The notes under the pieces: model-generated | The model's database searches: none | What the model saw: the letters and a program-made list of their open reading frames with translations, nothing else | Told to the model about the DNA's origin: nothing | Part shown: positions 1 to 5,253 of the stretch, one piece after another | How the letters are laid out: every line of letters starts with the position of its first letter | How positions within the stretch are numbered: the stretch's first letter is position 1 | NCBI GenBank assembly: GCA_019423835.1 | Contig: JAHZAR010000051.1 | Coordinates: forward strand, 1-10,048 | Origin: Clostridiales bacterium | Lineage (GTDB): Bacteria; Bacillota; Clostridia; Lachnospirales; Lachnospiraceae | Length of the DNA: 10,048 nt | Direction: 5' to 3' | Program-made: the position numbers and the translations under genes

Positions 1-1
1 T

Positions 2-268
2 GACCACAAGCACGTTCTTGTAAACGGCAAGTGCGTAAACATCCCGTCCTACCTGGTAAAGGCCGGAGATGTAATCGAGATCAAAGAGAAATACAAATCT
101 TCACAGAGATATAAAGACGTATTAGAGGTAACAGCAGGAAGACTGGTACCAGCCTGGTTAGAGGTTGATCAGGAGAACTTAAGAGGTACAGTAAAAGAGT
201 TACCGACCAGAGACGAGATTGATGTTCCTGTAAACGAAGTGCTTATCGTCGAGTTATACTCCAAATAA
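2..268 (+). CDS. rpsD: 30S ribosomal protein S4, C-terminal part (5' end outside window)
   Basis: Reading frame 2 is open from the window edge to a TAA stop at 266-268, giving the last 88 residues of a protein usually near 200 residues. The visible part begins inside the S4 RNA-binding fold (HVLVNGKCVNIPSY, then AGDVIEI). It ends with PAWLEVDQENLRGT and the characteristic C-terminus VNEVLIVELYSK. S4 is a primary 16S rRNA binding protein that nucleates assembly of the 30S body; in well-studied bacteria it also represses its own operon. It lies directly upstream of rpoA, the standard alpha-operon order. The start codon and N-terminal zinc-binding or variant region cannot be assessed. Confidence 0.96.
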   Translation, partial: DHKHVLVNGKCVNIPSYLVKAGDVIEIKEKYKSSQRYKDVLEVTAGRLVPAWLEVDQENLRGTVKELPTRDEIDVPVNEVLIVELYSK

Positions 269-288
269 TTAAGGCCAGCCCTTAATTA
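266..288 (+). other. Perfect 9-bp hairpin overlapping the rpsD stop codon
   Basis: TAATTAAGG at 266-274 is perfectly complementary to CCTTAATTA at 280-288 with a 5-nt loop (CCAGC). It includes the S4 stop codon and is not followed by a T-run, so it is not an intrinsic terminator. It sits about 10 nt before the rpoA ribosome binding site. It may be an mRNA processing or stabilising stem between the S4 and alpha cistrons; that role is inference. Confidence 0.45.
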
Positions 289-312
289 ACTTCCCAGAAG
301 GAGGGGCTATTA

Positions 313-1272
313 GTGTTCGATTTTGAAAAACCGAAAATTGAAATTGCTGAGATTTCAGAAGACAAAAGATATGGCAAGTTTGTAGTGGAACCGCTCGAGA
401 GAGGCTACGGCACTACATTAGGAAATTCTTTAAGAAGAATTATGCTCTCTTCTTTGCCTGGAGCAGCAGTAAGTCAGGTGAAAATCGACGGCGTTCTGCA
501 TGAGTTCAGTTCCATCCCCGGCGTGAAGGAGGATGTGACTGAGATTATCATGAACATCAAGAGTCTGGCAATCAAGAACAGCAGCGAAACAAACGAACCC
601 AAGACCGCGTATATCGAGTTCGAGGGCGAGGGCGTCGTGACAGCCGCTGACATCAATGCTGATTCTGACATTGAGATTTTAAATCCGGATCAGGTAATCG
701 CCACACTGAGCGGCGGAGCTGACAGCAAGTTCTACATGGAGCTGACCATCACAAAGGGCCGGGGATACATCAGCGCTGACAAGAACAAGAGCGATGATCT
801 TCCGATCGGCGTGATTGCAGTGGATTCCATCTACACTCCGGTAGAGCGCGTGAATATGTCTGTTGAGAACACCCGTGTGGGACAGGTTACAGATTACGAT
901 AAACTGACTCTGGACGTTTTCACAAACGGAACCCTGGCTCCGGACGAGGCAGTGAGCCTTGCAGCTAAGGTATTAAGCGAGCATCTGAACCTTTTCATTG
1001 ACCTCTCCGAAAACGCCAGAACCGCTGAGGTTATGGTGGAGAAGGAAGACAATGAGAAGGAGAAGGTTCTCGAGATGAACATTGATGAACTGGAATTATC
1101 CGTCCGTTCATACAACTGTTTAAAACGTGCAGGCATCAACACCGTGGAGGAGCTGTGCAACAGAACTCCGGAGGATATGATGAAGGTGAGAAACCTGGGC
1201 CGCAAGTCCCTGGAAGAGGTGCTTGCCAAGTTAAAGGAGCTGGGCTTACAGTTGAATCCGAGCGAGGAGTAA
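313..1272 (+). CDS. rpoA: DNA-directed RNA polymerase subunit alpha
   Basis: This 319-residue protein is the alpha subunit, which dimerises to scaffold assembly of beta and beta' and contacts promoter UP elements and activators through its C-terminal domain. The N-terminal domain spans about 1-235 and carries the family hallmarks GYGTTLGNSLRRIMLSS (31-47) and LHEFSSIPGVKEDV (62-75). A short acidic linker rich in Glu and Lys follows (about 240-255). The C-terminal helix-hairpin-helix domain (about 257-315) contains SVRSYNCLKRAGI and NLGRKSLEE; the DNA-contacting Arg and Lys fall at 265 and 298, the same numbers as in E. coli. The start is GTG, chosen because a strong AGAAGGAGGGG Shine-Dalgarno lies at 296-306 and family alignment begins with this residue. 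The gene follows rpsD by 44 nt and precedes rplQ. Nothing is truncated or odd. Confidence 0.98.
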   Translation: MFDFEKPKIEIAEISEDKRYGKFVVEPLERGYGTTLGNSLRRIMLSSLPGAAVSQVKIDGVLHEFSSIPGVKEDVTEIIMNIKSLAIKNSSETNEPKTAYIEFEGEGVVTAADINADSDIEILNPDQVIATLSGGADSKFYMELTITKGRGYISADKNKSDDLPIGVIAVDSIYTPVERVNMSVENTRVGQVTDYDKLTLDVFTNGTLAPDEAVSLAAKVLSEHLNLFIDLSENARTAEVMVEKEDNEKEKVLEMNIDELELSVRSYNCLKRAGINTVEELCNRTPEDMMKVRNLGRKSLEEVLAKLKELGLQLNPSEE

Positions 1273-1496
1273 TCCACGGCCGGGGGATGGCTGAAGGACA
1301 GCGAAAGCCGGGAAACCGGAGTCCTGCAAAGGGCAGATTTTTTGCAGGAGAGCGGAGTGTGAGGAATACGTTCCCCTCCTTCGCAGAAGGACCTTCCTAT
1401 CTTAGGAGGGGAGTTCCTTCTGAACTAAAACTGATTTATGGACAAAAAGCATCCGTCCAGTAAGCCCGAAGATGCATGGGCGGATGTTCCACAAAT
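1273..1496 (+). promoter_or_regulatory. Structured rpoA-rplQ spacer, candidate cis-regulatory RNA
   Basis: This spacer is gene-free and contains several hairpins. CCGG-GAAA-CCGG (1308-1319) is a GNRA-type tetraloop stem. TCCTGCAAA (1322-1330) pairs with TTTGCAGGA (1341-1349), 9 bp. CCCCTCCT (1373-1380) pairs with AGGAGGGG (1404-1411). CATCCGTCC (1450-1458) pairs with GGGCGGATG (1478-1486), 9 bp with one G-U, ending 10 nt before the rplQ ribosome binding site. Around 1373-1422 there are competing pairings: TCCTTC 1377-1382 with GAAGGA 1386-1391, and CAGAAGGA 1384-1391 with TCCTTCTG 1415-1422. This is compatible with a switch. I see no convincing promoter and no terminator T-run. A regulatory role, for example L17 autocontrol, is inference; I do not recognise an established RNA family. 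Confidence 0.4.
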
Positions 1497-1502
1497 GGAG
1501 GA
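1497..1502 (+). promoter_or_regulatory. rplQ ribosome binding site that fixes the start at 1510
   Basis: GGAGGA lies 7 nt before the ATG at 1510. An in-frame ATG at 1438 has no suitably spaced Shine-Dalgarno, and its 24 extra residues run through the last hairpin of the spacer and do not resemble L17. The downstream ATG, which begins MAGYRKLGR, is therefore the start. Confidence 0.8.
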
Positions 1503-1509
1503 TTTTATA

Positions 1510-2046
1510 ATGGCAGGATATAGAAAGCTGGGAAGAACTTCCAGCCAGAGAAAAGCATTATTAAGAAACCAGGTGACAAACCTGTTATACAACGGAAAGA
1601 TCGTTACAACTGAGGCAAGAGCCAAGGAAGTAAAGAAGATCGCCGAGGGCTTAATTGCACTTGCAGTTAAGGAGAAGGACAACTATGAGACTGTTAAGGT
1701 AACAGCAAAGGTTGCTAAGAAGGACGCTGACGGCAAGAGAGTGAAGGAAGTCGTTGACGGAAAGAAAGTAACCGTTTACGAGGAAGTGGAGAAGGAAATC
1801 AAGAAGGATAAGCCATCCAGACTTCACGCAAGAAGACAGATGTTAAAGGTTCTCTACGGAGTAACCGAGGTTCCGACCGCTAAGGCTGGAAGAAAGAAAA
1901 ATACAAAGTCTGTAGACATGGCTGCCAAGCTGTTCGACGAGATCGCACCAAAGTATGCGAACCGCAACGGCGGATACACAAGAATCGTTAAGATCGGCCT
2001 TCGTAAGGGCGATGCAGCGATGGAAGTTCTGCTTGAGTTAGTATAA
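1510..2046 (+). CDS. rplQ: 50S ribosomal protein L17 with long internal insertion
   Basis: L17 is a large-subunit protein that binds 23S rRNA near the exit-tunnel side of the ribosome. From ATG 1510 the product is 178 residues, against about 127 in E. coli. The N-terminal block (YRKLGRTSSQRKALLRN, 4-20, then GKIVTTEARAKEVKKIAEGLI) and the C-terminal block (LFDEIAPKYANRNGGYTRI, 141-159, then GLRKGDAAMEVLLELV) are classical. Between them, at about residues 58-105, lies a Lys/Glu/Val-rich insertion of roughly 45-50 residues containing DGKRVKEVVDGKKV. Longer L17 proteins are known from Lachnospiraceae, so this is probably a lineage trait rather than damage. The gene is the last of the alpha operon, preceded by a structured spacer and followed 14 nt later by a strong terminator. 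Confidence 0.97.
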   Translation: MAGYRKLGRTSSQRKALLRNQVTNLLYNGKIVTTEARAKEVKKIAEGLIALAVKEKDNYETVKVTAKVAKKDADGKRVKEVVDGKKVTVYEEVEKEIKKDKPSRLHARRQMLKVLYGVTEVPTAKAGRKKNTKSVDMAAKLFDEIAPKYANRNGGYTRIVKIGLRKGDAAMEVLLELV

Positions 2047-2060
2047 GACTGACGGTACCG

Positions 2061-2095
2061 ATCCTCCGGGGAGAGAATTCCCGGGGGATTTTTTT
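2061..2095 (+). terminator. Intrinsic terminator of the alpha operon
   Basis: ATCCTCCGGG (2061-2070) pairs over 10 bp, with one G-U, with CCCGGGGGAT (2080-2089). The loop is GAGAGAATT and a run of seven T residues follows at 2089-2095. It starts 14 nt after the rplQ stop and has the textbook form of a Rho-independent terminator, separating the ribosomal operon from what follows. Confidence 0.93.
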
Positions 2096-2426
2096 GTGTG
2101 GGAAAAGGAGGGGGCGGGTGGAGATTTACACCCTTTCTTCTCAGGCAGTTTTTTATACCGTTTTACGCTGTGTATACAATAACCGCGCTGGTGACCGGGG
2201 GCTCCTTCACTGGCTTTTCAAAGGTGCCGAAGAGTTTTGAAACGCAGCGCTCCTTCACATCCGCCCGGGTGCTGCAGAAGACGATAAACCGGGATCAAGC
2301 AGCTGATTCCAACTGATCTGCGGAGGGGGAGCAGGGCCTTACTGTCATCGAAAACGAGGTTTTCCCCAGGTCTTTCGTCAGGAAAAATAAGGAAATATAT
2401 TTAAGATTTCGCAAGAATATCGTAAG
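2096..2426. other. Gene-free stretch between terminator and next promoter
   Basis: I can support no gene here. A GTG-initiated frame of 72 codons (2098-2316) exists, but it begins in the tail of the terminator, has no ribosome binding site and looks like no family I know. The stretch has small repeats: the 10-mer GCTCCTTCAC at 2201-2210 and again at 2249-2258, and an inverted repeat TTTCAAA/TTTGAAA at 2216-2222 and 2236-2242. The last 50 bases before the -35 box are A/T-rich and could act as an UP element. It may be a degraded remnant of something inserted between rplQ and the ecf genes; that is inference. Confidence 0.5.
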
Positions 2427-2456
2427 TTGACGCCTGTCGGCCGGAATGTTTATAAT
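2427..2456 (+). promoter_or_regulatory. Sigma-A promoter of the cell-wall-binding pair
   Basis: TTGACG (-35, 2427-2432) and a perfect TATAAT (-10, 2451-2456) are separated by 18 nt, with A/T-rich DNA upstream. The expected transcription start is near 2463, leaving a leader of about 120 nt before the ATG at 2583. This is a near-consensus housekeeping promoter, so expression is probably substantial unless controlled in the leader. Confidence 0.8.
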
Positions 2457-2504
2457 AAAGATAGAAAAATAGACAGAAAAACAGCGTTGAAGACTGTCCC
2501 GGTG

Positions 2505-2539
2505 CCGGTGTCCTGCAGAGAGGGCAGGTGCTAGACCGG
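2505..2539 (+). other. Two-tier hairpin in the leader of the cell-wall-binding operon
   Basis: CCGGT (2505-2509) pairs with ACCGG (2535-2539). Nested inside, CCTGC (2512-2516) pairs with GCAGG (2524-2528) around a 7-nt loop. The two stems are separated by an asymmetric internal loop (GT opposite TGCTAG). It lies about 30 nt before the AAGGAGG ribosome binding site at 2568-2574. It could be an mRNA stability element or protein/ligand site; I do not recognise a known riboswitch. Confidence 0.35.
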
Positions 2540-2582
2540 AAGGGAGGGCATAGGATAGAACAGGAAGAAGGAGGATGGTAGT

Positions 2583-3851
2583 ATGAAAAACAGAGCGGGG
2601 CGTGCGAGGGCACTGGCGTTGATTTGTATGTCTGCCTTTCTTGCGGCAGGGGGGAGCCTTACTGTGTTTGCGGCTTCCAAGACGATCTCCAAGGTGGATA
2701 TAGATGTTAAGATAGAGCTGGAGCCCGGGGATGATCTGCCGGATTTATCCTACGGTTCCAAGGGAGACGGGGCCAATGTCATGGTCTCGGACGGTGCCAA
2801 GTATGAGATCGCTGAGGATCCGGAGTGGAGCAGCTCCGTCGGCAGCAGCGGGGTCAAGATTGGAAGCACCTATACGTTTAAGGTAATTCTGGAGGCCAAG
2901 GATCCGGATGAGTACACCTTTAAGGGAACGTACAAGTCCAGCAATGTGAAGGTGAGCGGAGGAGAATTTGTCTCAGCCAGCCGCTCCGGAAGCGATCGGC
3001 TGAAGGTTACCATCAAGACGGATCCGGTGGAGGGGACCTTTGACGCTCCGGAGGAGGCCGAGTGGAGCGATACGACTCTGGGCCTTGCAAAGTGGGATTC
3101 TGTCGATCGGGTGGACGCCTACGATGTTACCCTTTACCGGGGCGGAAGTACGGTATACAAGGTGAAAGGGTACCAGGGAAACAGGATTAATTTTTATCCC
3201 TACATGACCAGTGCCGGAACCTACAGCTTTAAGGTGCGCTCTGTGGCCAAGAATGACAGTCAGAAGGACTATGCCAAGAGCAGTGACTGGACAGAATCCG
3301 ATGAGATCTATATCGGAAAGGAATCAGTGTCAGACGGCTCCGGAAAAATCGATTACAATAATCAGAACAGCGCAGGGAATAACACAACCACCCAGGTGGG
3401 ATGGATCCAGCAGGGGGATCGCTGGTGGTACCGTTACCCGGACGGAAGCTATCACAAAAATGACTGGCTGCTTCTCAACAATCAGTGGTTCCTCTTTGAT
3501 GGGGACGGCTGGATGCTGACGGACTGGCAGTATAAGAACAACAACTGGTATTATCTGAATCCTGTCTCCGATGGAAACAGGGGCGTTATGCTCACCGGCT
3601 GGGTTCACACCAATTCCGGCTGGTATTACCTGAATCCGGGACCTGACGGGACTGTTGGGGCCATGTACAGGAATCAGTGGCTGGACTTGAATGGAAAGCG
3701 GTATTATCTGGGCGATTCCGGAGCTATGTATGAGGGATGGCGCCAGATAGGAAATGACTGGTACTATTTCTATCCCGGAAGCGGAGAACTGGCGGTCAAC
3801 ACGACGATCGATACCTTCTATGTAGACGGAAGCGGAATCTGGAGAAGATAG
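2583..3851 (+). CDS. Secreted protein with Fn3-like domain and cell-wall-binding repeats
   Basis: This 422-residue protein is predicted to be exported and bound to the cell surface. It has a basic N-terminus and hydrophobic core with a likely signal-peptidase site after VFA (residue 30). Residues about 33-150 form a beta-rich domain I do not recognise. Residues about 153-245 resemble a fibronectin-III fold (AKWDSVDRVDAYDVTLYRGG, then AGTYSFKVRSVA). A low-complexity Gly/Ser/Asn linker with a TTT run follows (about 248-270). Residues 273-422 contain about six aromatic repeats of the choline/glucan-binding type (PF01473-like), such as GDRWWYRYPDGSY, NNNWYYLNPVSDG and NDWYYFYPGSG. No catalytic domain is visible, so it is more likely an adhesin, ligand-binding or structural surface protein than a hydrolase. 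The ligand of clostridial repeats of this type is uncertain. The start is supported by AAGGAGG 8 nt upstream. It is followed after 54 nt by a shorter paralogue, presumably co-transcribed. Confidence 0.85.
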   Translation: MKNRAGRARALALICMSAFLAAGGSLTVFAASKTISKVDIDVKIELEPGDDLPDLSYGSKGDGANVMVSDGAKYEIAEDPEWSSSVGSSGVKIGSTYTFKVILEAKDPDEYTFKGTYKSSNVKVSGGEFVSASRSGSDRLKVTIKTDPVEGTFDAPEEAEWSDTTLGLAKWDSVDRVDAYDVTLYRGGSTVYKVKGYQGNRINFYPYMTSAGTYSFKVRSVAKNDSQKDYAKSSDWTESDEIYIGKESVSDGSGKIDYNNQNSAGNNTTTQVGWIQQGDRWWYRYPDGSYHKNDWLLLNNQWFLFDGDGWMLTDWQYKNNNWYYLNPVSDGNRGVMLTGWVHTNSGWYYLNPGPDGTVGAMYRNQWLDLNGKRYYLGDSGAMYEGWRQIGNDWYYFYPGSGELAVNTTIDTFYVDGSGIWRR

Positions 3852-3905
3852 GGAGCAGAGGAAGAGACGGGATGGAAGGGACAGACAGATAGGAAGGGAA
3901 GCAAA

Positions 3906-4982
3906 ATGGCAGGAGGCGGAAACAGGAGAAGGGCTCTGGCAGGTGCGGTCATGGCATTGGCCGCGGGAATGGCATTTCCCGCTCTGGCGGACGGCAGAAT
4001 TGCGGAAGTGAAGATTGGCGTCAGAAACGAGTATGAGCCGGGAACTGTGAAAGAGCCAAAGGTGCAGGTTTCTGGAAGGGAAAGCTCCGTGGAGAATGTG
4101 TCATGGGATGTCAGGGTGTCGGACTGGGAGCCGGGAGAGAGGCGTACCGGGAAAATAGTTCTGAGAGCAGATGAGGGCTGGACATTTGGAGAAAATGGGA
4201 ACAGACCGTCTGTGCAGGTGAGCGGAGCAGAATATGTTTCGGCTGGAGAGAGGGAAAACGGAAGCGTTCTGGAGGTAACGGTTTCCTACACGCCTGTGCT
4301 GAAGCTGGGGCAGACGGAGAGCGCAGGCTGGGACAGCGCCAGCCAGGGAACAGCTGTCTGGAGGCCGGTTCCCTATGCGAAGGCGTATCAGCTCAGGCTC
4401 TACCGTGCGGGAAGCCAGGAGGGCGGCGGGGAAGATCCTGCAAAGAACCAGTATGTGAATATGCTGACTCTCACAGGAACCTCTGCGGATCTCTCTGCCT
4501 ATATGCAGGAGGAGGGAATCTACTTCTACACTGTCAGGGCACTGGCTACAGGCAGCGGGGAATCCCTGTCTGCCGGAGAGGAGTTTGAGTCAGAGAAGAT
4601 TGTGACCATACGAAGAGTCAGTGAGGGCTGGGAACAGATAAATGGGAGATACCAGTATACGGACAAAAACGGCGTGAGAGCCGCCGGAGGGTGGAAATAC
4701 ATCGGCGGAAGCTGGTATTATTTTGACCAGGATGCCAATGCAGCAACCGGCTGGCAGAGTATCGGAGGACATTGGTATTATCTGGATGAGCAGGGAAGGA
4801 TGAGGACAGGCTGGCTGAATGAAGACGGCATCTGGTACTATCTGTCTCCCACAGGAGCCATGGCAACCGGCTGGTATGAGCTGGGGCCGGGAAATGCCTA
4901 CTATTTTGACGGGAGCGGGAGGATGCTCTATGACACGGTAGTGGATGGCCGGAGGCTCGGCGTAAACGGCCGGGCAGAGTAG
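3906..4982 (+). CDS. Secreted cell-wall-binding repeat protein, paralogue of the upstream gene
   Basis: This 358-residue protein has the same architecture as its upstream neighbour. A signal peptide (1-28, likely cut after ALA) is followed by the same unrecognised beta-rich domain (about 30-128), a Fn3-like domain (about 135-237) and four to five aromatic repeats (about 240-345) such as GGSWYYFDQDANAATGW, GGHWYYLDEQGRMRTGW and DGIWYYLSPTGAMATGW. Paralogy shows in matched segments: VQVSGAEYVSA here against VKVSGGEFVSA upstream, and AYQLRLYRAGS against AYDVTLYRGGS. Its repeats are closer to the canonical 20-residue spacing than those upstream, and it lacks the long Asn/Thr linker. The ribosome binding site is a weaker AGGAAGGGA about 7 nt before the ATG. 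No enzymatic domain is seen. The pair likely arose by tandem duplication and diverged; a shared surface role is inferred. Confidence 0.85.
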   Translation: MAGGGNRRRALAGAVMALAAGMAFPALADGRIAEVKIGVRNEYEPGTVKEPKVQVSGRESSVENVSWDVRVSDWEPGERRTGKIVLRADEGWTFGENGNRPSVQVSGAEYVSAGERENGSVLEVTVSYTPVLKLGQTESAGWDSASQGTAVWRPVPYAKAYQLRLYRAGSQEGGGEDPAKNQYVNMLTLTGTSADLSAYMQEEGIYFYTVRALATGSGESLSAGEEFESEKIVTIRRVSEGWEQINGRYQYTDKNGVRAAGGWKYIGGSWYYFDQDANAATGWQSIGGHWYYLDEQGRMRTGWLNEDGIWYYLSPTGAMATGWYELGPGNAYYFDGSGRMLYDTVVDGRRLGVNGRAE

Positions 4983-5054
4983 TCTGTGAGCTTTCTGAGC
5001 TGATGGACACACAGGCATGCCGCGCAGACAGGAGCCGATGGCACAGAACAGGGA

Positions 5055-5115
5055 AAAGCAGGCGGAGAGTGTGCAGACGGGAAAAGCCGTCTGCACACTC
5101 TCCGCTTTCTGCTTT
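5055..5115 (+). terminator. Very long perfect hairpin, probable terminator
   Basis: Bases 5062-5080 pair perfectly (19 bp) with 5087-5105 around the 6-nt loop GAAAAG. The stem then continues after a 3-nt bulge (5106-5108), with AAAGCAG (5055-5061) against CTGCTTT (5109-5115). It stands about 70 nt after the second cell-wall-binding gene and just before the ecf promoter, the position expected for a terminator. The T-rich tail is weak (CTTTCTGCTTTCTG), so the exact mechanism is less certain than for the rplQ terminator. Confidence 0.65.
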
Positions 5116-5142
5116 CTGTACGCTGCAGTATGAGCAAACCGC

Positions 5143-5171
5143 TTGACTCTTTCTGCAAAGTAATCTAAAAT
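5143..5171 (+). promoter_or_regulatory. Sigma-A promoter of the ecf-truA operon
   Basis: TTGACT (-35, 5143-5148) and TAAAAT (-10, 5166-5171) are separated by exactly 17 nt. The expected start near 5178 gives a leader of about 75 nt. That leader contains a 6-bp stem TCTGCC (5206-5211) with GGCAGA (5225-5230) and a weaker GACAG/CTGTC stem (5179-5183 with 5197-5201). I recognise no vitamin riboswitch in it. Confidence 0.78.
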
Positions 5172-5253
5172 TTAACAAGACAGCTGATGTGGGAAACTGT
5201 CGTTTTCTGCCAGGGTGCAGGAACGGCAGAGTCTGGATTAAAAAGGAAATGAG

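Noticed and set aside
1438..1509. Extended L17 N-terminus from the upstream in-frame ATG
   Set aside because: No well-placed Shine-Dalgarno; the 24 residues are unlike L17 and run through a hairpin, while the ATG at 1510 has GGAGGA at proper spacing.
1506..1511. TATAAT directly at the rplQ start codon as a promoter -10 box
   Set aside because: No TTGACA-like element lies 16-18 nt upstream, and a start downstream of it would lack the ribosome binding site.
2098..2316. GTG-initiated 72-codon frame after the rplQ terminator
   Set aside because: It starts in the terminator tail, has no ribosome binding site or promoter, and its product resembles nothing I know. A conserved homologue would change this.
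3399..4970. Choline-binding-type repeats as part of a toxin, amidase or glucosyltransferase
   Set aside because: No catalytic domain is present in either protein; only a signal peptide, a beta domain, a Fn3-like domain and repeats.
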